Below are positions 36,269-44,000 of a DNA stretch of 64,000 nt, piece after piece. Position 1 is the first letter of the stretch; each line of letters opens with the position of its first letter. Position numbers and translations under genes: made by a program. The stretch spans positions 1 to 64,000 of the forward strand of contig JAPOXA010000113.1 in assembly GCA_026707325.1 (NCBI GenBank), given 5' to 3'. A model generated the notes under the pieces. The model did no database searches and was not told the origin of the DNA. It saw nothing but the letters and a program-made list of their open reading frames with translations. The DNA comes from Acidobacteriota bacterium (lineage in GTDB: Bacteria > Acidobacteriota > Thermoanaerobaculia > Multivoradales > Multivoraceae).

Positions 36269-38694
36269 CCCTTGCGTTCCAGGGCCCGGGCGGAAGCGAG
36301 TTCCCGCCGCGCCTCTTCGGGTTGGCCGAGGCGCGTGAAGATGTCGGCGAGCAGGTAGTGGCCCATGGGCGCCATGTCCGAGTCGGGGTCGAGTTCGAGG
36401 CCGGTGCGGGCCAGTTCGGCCGCGCGGTCCAGCCGTTCGTTGCGGTCGACGAGCGACTTGGCCAGGAAGAAGTGGCCGACGGCGAACTCCGGGTTGATCT
36501 CGATCGATTGCTCCAGGGCTTCGGCCGCGCCGTAGCGGTCGCCGAGGCTGTCCAGTAGCCGGCCGAGGTTGAACTGGACCCGGTAGCTCTGCGGGTGGAC
36601 ATCGAGTTCGCGGCGGTAGAAGTCGGCGGCTGCGCGCGGGTCGCCGCGCTCTTCGGCGAGCAGGGCGAGGTTGAAGTGGGCGAGCCGCACGTCCGGCTGG
36701 ATCGTCAACGCCTGCACGAAGAGCCGCTCGGCGGTTGCGAGATCGGATCGCAGAAGCGCCACGGCTCCTTGACTGACGACCGCGGCGCCCATCTCCGGCG
36801 ACAGGGCCTCGGCCTCCCTGAGGTGTCCCTCGGCGCCCTCCAGGTCGCCGTGGTCCACGAGCATGCGCGCGAGTTCGTAGTGGATGATCGCGTTGCGGGG
36901 ATCGAGGCGCAGGAACTCCTGGTAGCCGAGGATCGCCTCCTCCGCCGCGCCGGTCCGCCGGTAGGCGTTGGCGAGATTGATCACGGCGTGGGCGTAGTCG
37001 GGCTTGAGCTCGATCGCTCTCCGGTAGCTCTCGATCGCGGCGCCGGTGTCGTCGCCGCGCATCTGCTCGTCGCCGAGCCGGACCCAGGCATCGATCACCG
37101 CCGGGTCCTCGCTCAGCACCCGTTCGAGGGCTTCGACGGCCGCCGGCCGGTTTCCCTTGAGCGAAGCCTCGCGGGCGTCGCGCATCAGGTTGAAGAGGTG
37201 GATCCGGTCCTTGGGGTCGGCGAGCAGGGCCCTGTCCACGCTGTCGTCGGTACTGCCGCCGAAACTGGCCAGATAGCCGAGGGCGGCGAGCCGCGCCCGG
37301 GTTTCCGGATCGATCTCCTCGATCGCGGCCGGCCGCGCCACGTCGGCCCATCGCGACTCGAGGGACTGGAGCATGGAGGCCATCCGGTCCGCCTCGTCGG
37401 GCCGCGCGGCGTACAGGTTGTTCCGCTCGTCCGGGTCGACGGCCAGGTCGTACAACTCGGGGCGGGGCGCGGCGACGTACTTCATGTTCTCGATCCGCAG
37501 CGCGGCGAGGTCGCTCCAGCCGTAGTGATAGCGCGGATAGACGGCCTCCGCGTACGCCGGCAGGCGCGGCCCGGACGCGCCGGTCAAGAGCCGGACGATG
37601 CTTGCGCCTTCGAAGGAGGAATCCCGCTCCGCCTGGCCCGCGTCGACCGCCAGCAGGTCGAGGACGGTCGGGGAGACATCGACCGCCCGGACCACATCGC
37701 CGATCCGGCGGCCCCGCATCGTGTCGTAGGGCGCGCGAAGGATGAAGGGAACCCGCGTCGCCCCCTCGTAGACGAAGAAGCCGTGGCCTGATTCGCCGTG
37801 CTCGCCGAGACTCTCGCCGTGGTCTCCGATCACGATGACGACGGTGTCGTCGGCGCGCCCGTTCTGGTCGAGCCAGTCCAGCAACCGGCCGACCTGCGAG
37901 TCGACGTAGGCGATCTCGCCGACGTACGGACGGTTCCGGTACCGCTCGGCGAACGGTTCCGGCGGTTCGTAGGGCGAGTGCGGATCGTAGAAGTGGACCC
38001 AGGAGAAGAAGCGCGCGTCCGGGGCCTCGTCGAGCCACGCCAGCGCCGCGTCCGTGACCTCGCCCGCCGGCCGCTCGATCTCGTTCAGCGCGAGCCGCAC
38101 CGTGTCGCTCAGTTCGAAGTCGTCGAAGTAGTGGTCGAAGCCCTGGGCGATCCCCCACTTCGCGTCGAGCACGAACGCCCCCACGAAGCCGCCGGTGCGC
38201 AGCCCCTCGTCCCTCAGGATCTCGGCCAGGACGACGTGCTCGTCGCCCAGGTAAAAAGCGCCGTTGTCCCTGACCCCGTGAGCCGGCGGGAACTGTCCGG
38301 TGAAGATCGACGAATGCGCCGGCAAGGTCAGCGGCGCTACCGCCTCCGCCTGCTCGAACAGCACCCCCTCAGCCGCCAGCCGGTCCATGTGCGGCGTCTC
38401 GATTTCAGCGAACCCGTAGGCCCCGATCCGATCCGCCCGGGTCGTGTCCAGCGTGATGAGCAGAAGGCTCAGGTCACCGGGCCCGACCCCGGCCGGAAGC
38501 CGACCCAGCACATGCCCCGACGGCGCCGTGACCTCCGGCGCCGTCAGAATGCGGTCCGCCACCCTGACCAATTGGAGCACGACGACGGCCAGGATGACCG
38601 CGAGCACGATCCACCGCGCTCTTGGCGCCTGCTTTCGTCGCGGGGCCCGCTCGTGACCAGGCGCGTCATCCCGGCGAGATCGGTCGCTGCCCAT
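36265..38694 (-). CDS. Membrane sulfatase-like phosphatase/transferase with C-terminal TPR domain
   Basis: 809 residues. One N-terminal membrane segment (about 28-45) is followed by an extracytoplasmic sulfatase/alkaline-phosphatase-fold domain (75-430; LLLITLDTTRADRIGAYG, IGDHGESLGEHGESGHG) and a TPR array (500-800). At the nucleophile position the sequence is PLTLPAHSSIFTG: Thr123 replaces the Cys or Ser that becomes formylglycine. It is therefore not a classical sulfatase and may use Thr as in phosphoglycerol-transferase-like members. ATG 38694 is preferred over a TTG two codons upstream. The gene is coupled by a 4-bp overlap to the CRTAC1 lipoprotein. Confidence 0.85.
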   Translation of the reverse strand: MGSDRSRRDDAPGHERAPRRKQAPRARWIVLAVILAVVVLQLVRVADRILTAPEVTAPSGHVLGRLPAGVGPGDLSLLLITLDTTRADRIGAYGFAEIETPHMDRLAAEGVLFEQAEAVAPLTLPAHSSIFTGQFPPAHGVRDNGAFYLGDEHVVLAEILRDEGLRTGGFVGAFVLDAKWGIAQGFDHYFDDFELSDTVRLALNEIERPAGEVTDAALAWLDEAPDARFFSWVHFYDPHSPYEPPEPFAERYRNRPYVGEIAYVDSQVGRLLDWLDQNGRADDTVVIVIGDHGESLGEHGESGHGFFVYEGATRVPFILRAPYDTMRGRRIGDVVRAVDVSPTVLDLLAVDAGQAERDSSFEGASIVRLLTGASGPRLPAYAEAVYPRYHYGWSDLAALRIENMKYVAAPRPELYDLAVDPDERNNLYAARPDEADRMASMLQSLESRWADVARPAAIEEIDPETRARLAALGYLASFGGSTDDSVDRALLADPKDRIHLFNLMRDAREASLKGNRPAAVEALERVLSEDPAVIDAWVRLGDEQMRGDDTGAAIESYRRAIELKPDYAHAVINLANAYRRTGAAEEAILGYQEFLRLDPRNAIIHYELARMLVDHGDLEGAEGHLREAEALSPEMGAAVVSQGAVALLRSDLATAERLFVQALTIQPDVRLAHFNLALLAEERGDPRAAADFYRRELDVHPQSYRVQFNLGRLLDSLGDRYGAAEALEQSIEINPEFAVGHFFLAKSLVDRNERLDRAAELARTGLELDPDSDMAPMGHYLLADIFTRLGQPEEARRELASARALERKG

Positions 38695-38737
38695 GGCCAA
38701 GGCTCAGCCTAGCAGTCGACGCTGACCGGGCCGCCTG

Positions 38738-38774
38738 GTCGCCGGGGCGGGTTCAGACCCGCCGGCGCCGCCCA
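38738..38774 (-). repeat. Palindromic repeat copy 5 (inverted)
   Basis: On the minus strand it reads CTGGGCGGCGCC, then GCGGGT-CTGA-ACCCGC (perfect 6-bp stem, 4-base loop), then CCCGGCGAC. It overlaps the 3' end of the chimeric pseudogene, whose last codons (AGRRRRV, stop) it supplies, and sits just upstream of the sulfatase/TPR gene. Confidence 0.55.
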
Positions 38775-39397
38775 GCCCAGTACGGTTCGCGCAGCTTCTT
38801 CTTGTCGACCTTGCCGACCGGCGTCCGCGGCAGGTCGGCCATGAAGTCGACGCTCTTGGGCGCCTTGACGCCGCCGAGGCGCTCCTTGCAGGCGGCGATG
38901 ACCTCGGCTTCCGAGATGTCGGCGCCGGCCGCCGCGACGACGACCGCCTTCACTTCCTCGCCCCAGCGGTCGCTGGGAACGCCGATGACGGCTGCCAGCG
39001 CGACCTGGGGCAGCCTGGAGAGAGGTCGGTGATCCGCTCCTTCTCGATTCGCCGCGTGGGTGAGGTAGCAGGCGGCGTGGTACTTGAACAGCGTGTCCTC
39101 GATCAGGAAGCGGCCGTCCTGCTCCTCGAGCCGCTCCCACATGACCTCTTCGTGACCAGCGGCCGCGGCATCGGCGTAGCCCTGCCGGCCGTCGACTGCC
39201 TCGGGATTCGAGGTGAAGCCGCGCATCGCGAGGCGCGCCGAGAGCAGTCCGCGCTCGGCTGCGTGCCCGGCGTGAAACGGCTTGGTCATCGTGCCGAAGT
39301 TCGCCTTCAGCCCGCTGGCCTGGGAGGCGGCCAGGCCCAGAGCGTGCCCGAACTGCTCGTTGCTCGCGCCCAGCAGGTGGCAGACGGCGGCCGCGCT
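38753..39397 (-). pseudogene. Chimeric remnant: MmgE/PrpD fragment joined to acyl-CoA synthetase C-terminus
   Basis: One open frame joins pieces of two unrelated enzymes. The upstream part (39397 to about 39045) is an internal MmgE/PrpD (2-methylcitrate dehydratase family) fragment: GHALGLAASQASGLKANFGT, TMTKPFHAGHAAERGLLSAR, FLIEDTLFKYHAACYLTHAA. From about 39000 it is the C-terminal domain of an AMP-forming acyl-CoA synthetase: VALAAVIGVPSDRWGEEVKA and FMADLPRTPVGKVDKKKLRE, with the conserved catalytic lysine (PVGKVDK). The beginning of MmgE/PrpD and about 400 residues of the ligase are missing. No start codon with a signal sits at the upstream edge. This fits one or two large deletions, not a working fusion. 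Confidence 0.72.
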
Positions 39398-39438
39398 TCG
39401 TTCATCCCAGCATCCACTGAAGGTCCTCCTTGGGTGAA

Positions 39439-39469
39439 ACCGTTGAACGGTCGCTCAGGTCAGAGCGAC
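39439..39469. other. Two overlapping inverted repeats
   Basis: ACCGTT-G-AACGGT (39439-39451) is a perfect 13-bp palindrome. GTCGCTC-AGGTCA-GAGCGAC (39450-39469) is a perfect 7-bp stem with a 6-base loop. They lie 46 bp beyond the winged-helix regulator's stop and just upstream of the pseudogene. They could be a transcription end or an operator; no T-run supports a classic terminator. Confidence 0.3.
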
Positions 39470-39514
39470 GGAAGGCGGAACGCAACGGACGCAGAGCGAA
39501 CGAGGGACGGCGCG

Positions 39515-40129
39515 TCACGGATCGAGATGACGATCCCTGGGCCCGTCGGGTTTCTCGTGACGGGCGCGGACGTGGGAAGTTGGCCGAGGGCCCGAAGCCG
39601 CTTCGGCTCGCGTGGCGGTTTCGAATTCCGGACAGGGCGACGCGACGAAGGCGCGCCAGACGGCAAGGGAGGCGGCACCGATCGCCAACCCGACCGCCAG
39701 GAGGACTGCGAGGACCGTCGATCGGGACCGGCCGCGGCGAGTCCCTCCGCGGACTCCGAGGAGGCCGCCGCCACCACCGCCCTCGGTTACCGGTTCGAGG
39801 AATCGATAGCCGAGTCGTGGCAGCGTTTCGATGTAGCGAGGCGCCTCCGCCCTATCGTCGAGAGCGGACCGGATCCTCTTTACGCACGTGTTCATGCTCT
39901 GGTCGTACTCGACGTGAATCTCGTCTTGCCAGAGGTGGCGCCTTATCGTTTCCCGCGTCACGACGTCGCCGCTTCGGTCGAGCAGCAACTCCAGCAGTCT
40001 CGCGGGCTGTGGCTGCAGTCTGACGACGCCGGCCGGCCCGACGAGCTCCCGCGCGCTGGGGTCGAACTCGAAGTCGCCGAAACGGAGTCGGCGCGACCGA
40101 CGGCGGCACTTGGAGTCTCGAGAACTCAT
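39515..40129 (-). CDS. ToxR/CadC-type membrane-bound winged-helix regulator
   Basis: 204 residues. An OmpR/PhoB-type winged-helix domain spans about 15-112: FGDFEFDPSARELVG, LLELLLDRSGDVVTRETIRR, YDQSMNTCVKRIRSALDD, YIETLPRLGYRFLEPV. It is followed by a Gly-rich linker, a single transmembrane helix (about 138-160, STVLAVLLAVGLAIGAASLA) and only about 40 extracytoplasmic residues. Acidobacterial relatives usually carry a long TPR or WD40 sensor part here, so this one is minimal or truncated. It is divergent from the exonuclease-like gene at 40232. It may sense envelope state; target genes are unknown. Confidence 0.82.
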   Translation of the reverse strand: MSSRDSKCRRRSRRLRFGDFEFDPSARELVGPAGVVRLQPQPARLLELLLDRSGDVVTRETIRRHLWQDEIHVEYDQSMNTCVKRIRSALDDRAEAPRYIETLPRLGYRFLEPVTEGGGGGGLLGVRGGTRRGRSRSTVLAVLLAVGLAIGAASLAVWRAFVASPCPEFETATRAEAASGPRPTSHVRARHEKPDGPRDRHLDP

Positions 40130-40231
40130 GCGTGGAGTTTCGCACGTCGTCTTGAGAGACTCACCTGAACGCATCTGACTCTGGTCTGACCGATCCCTGA
40201 CGGTGAGGGTTGAACAATCCCGCTCGACCGC

Positions 40232-40915
40232 ATGGCGTGTGAGACAATCGGCGTCGGAATGGGGAACGCGTCTCCGTTGGCCCGGATTCCGATCCCGGCG
40301 CCGGCCGCCAGCGGCCGCTGGCGGCGGTTCCGGTGGTCGTCCCGCCCTCCCGAAGGACGGCGGCTGCCGCCGAGCCTCTCCTGGCGCGACCTGCTGAACC
40401 GCCGCGACGCTCTCGTCTTCGACATACGCTCGAGCCAGGCGGCCGACTTCTCCGAAACGCTCCAGGTCGCCCTGATAGACACCACCGGAGCGGCGCGCTT
40501 CGTTGCCATGGGCCGGCGGCTGAACCGTTCCACGGCCCCCGTCGCCGGAACGGGCGCCGCGCGAACCGAAGCGGAAGAGGTCCGGAACCCGCGAGGCGGC
40601 TTGCCTTGGGCCGGCGACGCCCGGCCGTGGTCGGAAGTCCACGGCCATCTGGTTCGCGCGTTCCGGACGGCTGGCGTCGTTCTGGCCTGGGATGCGCCCT
40701 CGAAGGCCCAACTGCTGGTCCGGACCGCCTGGAACCACGGTCTGCGCCCGCCGGCGATCCCGTGGCGTGACTTCCGCGACGACTACGAGCGGTTCGGCTA
40801 TCCGGGAAACAGCCTGACCGTCGCCGCCAGGCGGCACGTGAACGGCGGCTTCGTTCCGGGTCCGCTGGCCCCGTGCCACCTTGCGCTGGCGGTCATGAGG
40901 GCCCGCGGTTGCTGA
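40232..40915 (+). CDS. Degenerate DnaQ-like exonuclease-fold protein
   Basis: 227 residues. From residue 54 it resembles the RNase T/DnaQ (DEDD) fold: DALVFDIRSSQ where FDxETTG is expected, QVALIDTTGAARF, WSEVHGHLVRAFRTAGVVLAWDAPSKAQLL where the second Asp motif lies, WRDFRDDYERFGYPGNSLTVAA and a closing PCHLALAVMRA like the (H/Y)xALxDA motif. The Glu of the first motif and the last Asp appear missing, so catalysis is doubtful. The first 50 residues are Pro/Arg-rich and may not be translated; ATG 40259 is another start. Its last 23 bp overlap the 3' end of the convergent P450 gene. Confidence 0.6.
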   Translation: MACETIGVGMGNASPLARIPIPAPAASGRWRRFRWSSRPPEGRRLPPSLSWRDLLNRRDALVFDIRSSQAADFSETLQVALIDTTGAARFVAMGRRLNRSTAPVAGTGAARTEAEEVRNPRGGLPWAGDARPWSEVHGHLVRAFRTAGVVLAWDAPSKAQLLVRTAWNHGLRPPAIPWRDFRDDYERFGYPGNSLTVAARRHVNGGFVPGPLAPCHLALAVMRARGC

Positions 40916-42152
40916 GCCGCGAGTCCTCCGCGGTGTAGGTCACCGGCATCCGGACGATCGCGTCGAACCAGATCGAGCGCATCCGTTCGATCTCGCCGTG
41001 GCGGATGTCGGGAATGCGGGTGACGATCTCCTTGAGCAGCGAGAAGAGTTGCATCCGCGCCAGGCGCGCGCCGATGCAAGCGCGGGGGCCGACGCCGAAC
41101 GCGAGGTGCCGGGCCGCGTTCTCCCGCGTGATGTCGAACTGGTTCGGGTCGGGGAACATCTCCGGGTCGCGGTTCGCCGCCGGGTAGGACAGGTAGATCT
41201 TGTCGCCGACGTCGAGGGTGGTCCCGTGCAGCTCGACCTCCTCGGTCACCGTGCGCCGGAACTTGACCACGGGCGGCGCGTAGCGCAGGACCTCCTCGAT
41301 CGCGTTCGGCAGGTAGCGGTCCGGATCCGAGCGCAGCAGGTCGTACTGGTCCGGATGCTCGTTCATCAGCCGGATGAAGTGGCCCGCGGTGCCGCGGGTC
41401 GTCTCGTGTCCGGCGATGGAGATCGTGACGAAGAACATGCTGAGCGTCATCGGATCGAGCCTCTCCCCGTCCACCTCGGAGTTCGTCAGGCGGCTCATCA
41501 GCGTGTCGTCCGGGTTGGCCCGCTTCTCGGCCGCGATCCGCATCGCGATCTCGAAGAGTTCCGCGGTGAGACTGCCCTCCTCGGGGCTGCCCCAGTTCTC
41601 GACGTCCGCGTTCATGTTGCCGAGCTGCGCCACGGTGTCCCGTTGCCTGGCCGGAACGCCGGTCAGGCTGCAGAAGGTGTACACCGGCAACTTCGAGGCC
41701 ACGTCGAAGACGAACTCGCATTCGCCCAGGCCGGCGACGTCGTCGACGATCTCCTTCGCCACGGCGTCGATCTCCGGCTGGAACGCCAGCAGTTCGCCGC
41801 GGGTGAACGGCGGCACCACCACCCGGCGAACGGCCCGATGCTCCTCGAGCGGCATGCCCATGATGCCCGCCTGCTGGCGGCGCAGCGGCTCCCCTTCCCA
41901 ATCCCAGATCAGCGGCCCGCCGGGATGGGAGGAGAAGACCCTCTGGTTGCGGGACACGTCGGACACGTCCTTGTAGCGGGTGAGCACGTAGAAGCCCCTC
42001 GTCGGCAGGGCGACTCCCGGCGGCGGGTAGTCCGGATTCGGCGGGTTCCAGTGCAGCGGATCGTTCTCGCGCCAGGCGTCGAACAGCGCGTGCGGCGGTC
42101 CGCTTCCGCGGGGGAACAGGTCGGCGTCGAGAAGGTTCACGTTCTCGGTCAT
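40893..42152 (-). CDS. Cytochrome P450
   Basis: 419-residue soluble bacterial P450. The I-helix oxygen-binding motif AGHETT (247-252), the ExxR of the K-helix (EEVLR, Glu287/Arg290) and the haem-binding loop FGVGPRACIGARLA with proximal Cys359 are all present. The PERF-like region reads DPNQFDITR. It resembles bacterial class I P450s that hydroxylate terpenoid, steroid or alkyl substrates; redox partners are not encoded nearby. ATG overlaps the stop of the luciferase-like gene by 4 bp (ATGA). Last gene of the SDR-LLM-P450 operon, suggesting an oxidation pathway for one hydrophobic substrate. Confidence 0.92.
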   Translation of the reverse strand: MTENVNLLDADLFPRGSGPPHALFDAWRENDPLHWNPPNPDYPPPGVALPTRGFYVLTRYKDVSDVSRNQRVFSSHPGGPLIWDWEGEPLRRQQAGIMGMPLEEHRAVRRVVVPPFTRGELLAFQPEIDAVAKEIVDDVAGLGECEFVFDVASKLPVYTFCSLTGVPARQRDTVAQLGNMNADVENWGSPEEGSLTAELFEIAMRIAAEKRANPDDTLMSRLTNSEVDGERLDPMTLSMFFVTISIAGHETTRGTAGHFIRLMNEHPDQYDLLRSDPDRYLPNAIEEVLRYAPPVVKFRRTVTEEVELHGTTLDVGDKIYLSYPAANRDPEMFPDPNQFDITRENAARHLAFGVGPRACIGARLARMQLFSLLKEIVTRIPDIRHGEIERMRSIWFDAIVRMPVTYTAEDSRLSNRGPS

Positions 42153-42937
42153 GTCGGTTTCTCCTCGGGAAGTGAAGTCGTCCGGGGCAGCAGGCCGCGC
42201 ACCACGGGCAGCGCCGGGGGACCGCCGGCGACGGCGACCACCGCGTCGTCGAAGCCCGCCTCCGCGAACCGATCGAGCCGGCCCCGGAGCTTGCCTGGAT
42301 CCGCGCCCGGCGGAAACACGATGCTGGAGACGATCGCGCGGCCGCCTCCCGCGGCCCGGTATCGCGGCAGGGCGGCGATCACCTCGTCGTCCGTCCGGTG
42401 AAAGGCGGAAGCCACCCAGCCGTCGAAGTGCCTGGCCGCCCGCTCGACCCCCTTTCCCCAGGTGCCGTAGATGAGTCGTGGCCGGCCCAGGATCGTCGGC
42501 GGCGGCGTCAGATCGACCTCGCCGACCTTCCCCGACGCGAGACCTTCGCGCAACGTGGCCAGGGCCGCCGTGAACGCCGCGAAGCGTGTCGCGTGGTCGC
42601 GGCCGAACGCCTCGAAGTCGGCGGCCGTGGAGCCGGGGCCGACGCCGAGGGTCAGACGATCTCCGGCGAGCTGCCGGAGCGACAAGACCCGATGCAACAC
42701 GTCCACCGGCTGGTACAGCGGAAGCTGGAGGATCGCGGTACCCACCTCGATCTCGTCCGTCGCCGTCGCCGCGGCGGTCATCGCGGCGAGCGGGTCGAGC
42801 GCCATCATGCCGCGGCCGATCATCTGCGGCGCCCAGATCGAATCGAATCCCTCGGCCTCGATCGCCCGCGTGAAGTCCCGGAACGATGCCGGATCCTCGG
42901 GGTTCGGGCTCTGCGCGACCAGCACTCCGAGGCGCAC
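42149..42937 (-). CDS. Luciferase-like (F420/FMN-dependent) oxidoreductase
   Basis: 262 residues from GTG 42937 (MRLGVLVAQSPNPED); a CTG at 42943 is a further possibility. It is a bacterial-luciferase-like TIM barrel: AIEAEGFDSIWAPQMIGRG, LDPLAAMTAAATATDEIEVG, TAILQLPLYQPVDVLHRVLS, DRLTLGVGPG. These are the conserved strand-loop motifs of flavin- or F420-dependent monooxygenases and dehydrogenases. The cofactor cannot be decided from sequence alone. The start lies directly after the SDR stop codon and its stop overlaps the P450 start, so expression is tightly linked. It probably acts on the same substrate series. Confidence 0.85.
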   Translation of the reverse strand: MRLGVLVAQSPNPEDPASFRDFTRAIEAEGFDSIWAPQMIGRGMMALDPLAAMTAAATATDEIEVGTAILQLPLYQPVDVLHRVLSLRQLAGDRLTLGVGPGSTAADFEAFGRDHATRFAAFTAALATLREGLASGKVGEVDLTPPPTILGRPRLIYGTWGKGVERAARHFDGWVASAFHRTDDEVIAALPRYRAAGGGRAIVSSIVFPPGADPGKLRGRLDRFAEAGFDDAVVAVAGGPPALPVVRGLLPRTTSLPEEKPT

Positions 42938-42939
42938 GG

Positions 42940-43809
42940 TCAGCGGCCCCCAGCCAACCTGGCCATGATCCGCTCCATCGAGTACTCCTCGTCCCCTTCG
43001 CGGCGCGGGGCCCGCGCCTCGAAGGCGGCGTCGATCTCCTCCCAGCGGCGGCGCGCGATCTCGACCGCGTGCGGGTGGGAGACGATGTAGAAGCTCTCGT
43101 CGCGGATGCCCTCGACCACGCGCGCGGCCACCTCGGCGGGCGGCATGCCCAGGTTCATCACGGCCGCCGCGGCCGGGTCGGCTTCCGCCGCGCCGCCGAA
43201 CCGCTCCGGCCGCCGCTCCGACGAACGCCAGATGGCCGTATCGACCAGACCCGGGCACAGCACGCTGACGCCCACGTGCACCGGCAGTTCGCCCCGCAGG
43301 ACGGCCGAGAGGCCGAGCACCGCGTGCTTGGAGGCCGTGTAGATGCCGGAGTAAAGATGCGGAACGCCCAGACAGTGCTCGGATCCCGTGTTCACGATCC
43401 AGCACGGCGTCCGCGAACGCGCGAACTTCGCGCCGAACGCGCGGATTCCGTTCAGCACGCCCCGCACGTTGACGCCGAAGACCCAGTCGAAGTCCGCGAC
43501 CGCGGATTCCAGCAGCGGTCCGGGCCTGGCGCCGACGCCGGCGTTGTTGATCAGGATCTCGACCGACCCGAAGTCCCGGAAGGAGCGTTCCGCCAGCGCT
43601 TCGACCTCGGCGTCGTCGGTCACGTCGACCTCGTAGGCCAGGCTCGCCACGCCCGCGCGTCCGAGTTCCGCCGCCGCGCGCTCCGCGGCCTCGAGTTCGA
43701 TGTCGGCGACGCCCACGTTGCAGCCGCCGGCCGCGAGCGCGTGGGCGATCGCTCGCCCGATTCCCGAAGCCCCGCCCGTAACCACGGCGGTCCTGCCCGT
43801 TACATCCAA
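42940..43809 (-). CDS. Short-chain dehydrogenase/reductase
   Basis: 289 residues starting at TTG 43809, preceded by SD GGGAGAAG; no ATG in frame fits the Rossmann start. Classical SDR features: TGGASGIG (11-18) for NAD(P) binding, Asp36 suggesting NAD preference, NNAG (88-91), Ser143, and Tyr157-x-x-x-Lys161 (YTASK). The C-terminal 60 residues (FYIVSHPHAVEIARRRWEEI) match SDRs that act on steroids or hydroxylated lipids. First gene of the SDR-LLM-P450 operon, 20 bp after a small hydrophobic ORF. Confidence 0.88.
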   Translation of the reverse strand: MDVTGRTAVVTGGASGIGRAIAHALAAGGCNVGVADIELEAAERAAAELGRAGVASLAYEVDVTDDAEVEALAERSFRDFGSVEILINNAGVGARPGPLLESAVADFDWVFGVNVRGVLNGIRAFGAKFARSRTPCWIVNTGSEHCLGVPHLYSGIYTASKHAVLGLSAVLRGELPVHVGVSVLCPGLVDTAIWRSSERRPERFGGAAEADPAAAAVMNLGMPPAEVAARVVEGIRDESFYIVSHPHAVEIARRRWEEIDAAFEARAPRREGDEEYSMERIMARLAGGR

Positions 43810-43829
43810 CCCGGCTTCTCCCGATCGTT

Positions 43830-43919
43830 CTAGCCGAGCAGCCGCGGCAGGGCGAAGACTGCCGCCAACTGCCCGGCCAACAGCGCGGCGGCGAGCGTGT
43901 CGAACGTCGCGGAACTCAT
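43830..43919 (-). CDS. Candidate 29-residue hydrophobic peptide
   Basis: ATG 43919 to TAG 43830. A single hydrophobic helix (DTLAAALLAGQLAAVFALP) follows a short polar start, with G/C-rich third positions like neighbouring genes. TACGCT lies 7 nt upstream of the ATG, as at other probable leaderless starts in the window. It lies just upstream of the SDR gene on the same strand and could be a small membrane peptide or an upstream leader. There is no family match I can name; chance remains possible at this size. Confidence 0.35.
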   Translation of the reverse strand: MSSATFDTLAAALLAGQLAAVFALPRLLG

Positions 43920-43926
43920 GCGCGGG

Positions 43927-43932
43927 AGCGTA
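43927..43932 (-). promoter_or_regulatory. Candidate -10 element (TACGCT) for the small ORF/SDR operon
   Basis: TACGCT on the minus strand, 7 nt before ATG 43919, inside GCTACGCTC, the same 9-mer as in the TraB/sulfatase promoter region. No -35 match is evident. Confidence 0.35.
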
Positions 43933-43989
43933 GCGCAACCAGGCTCGCTTCGCCCACTCTCAGGCCAGTCGCCGGCGCCCGGCTTGGCA

Positions 43990-43995
43990 TATGCT
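43990..43995 (+). promoter_or_regulatory. Candidate -10 element (TATGCT) of the matrixin operon
   Basis: TATGCT ends 5 nt before ATG 44001, which has no Shine-Dalgarno. The spacing suits a leaderless transcript starting at or next to the ATG. Confidence 0.35.
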
Positions 43996-44000
43996 CCTCC

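Noticed and set aside
36265..38694. Classical formylglycine sulfatase annotation
   Set aside because: The CxPSR/SxPSR motif is absent; the position reads LTLPAHSS.
40893..40915. Overlap of the exonuclease-like gene and P450 3' ends considered as a wrong call
   Set aside because: The P450 C-terminus is complete and the other gene's stop is clear; a short tail-to-tail overlap is common.
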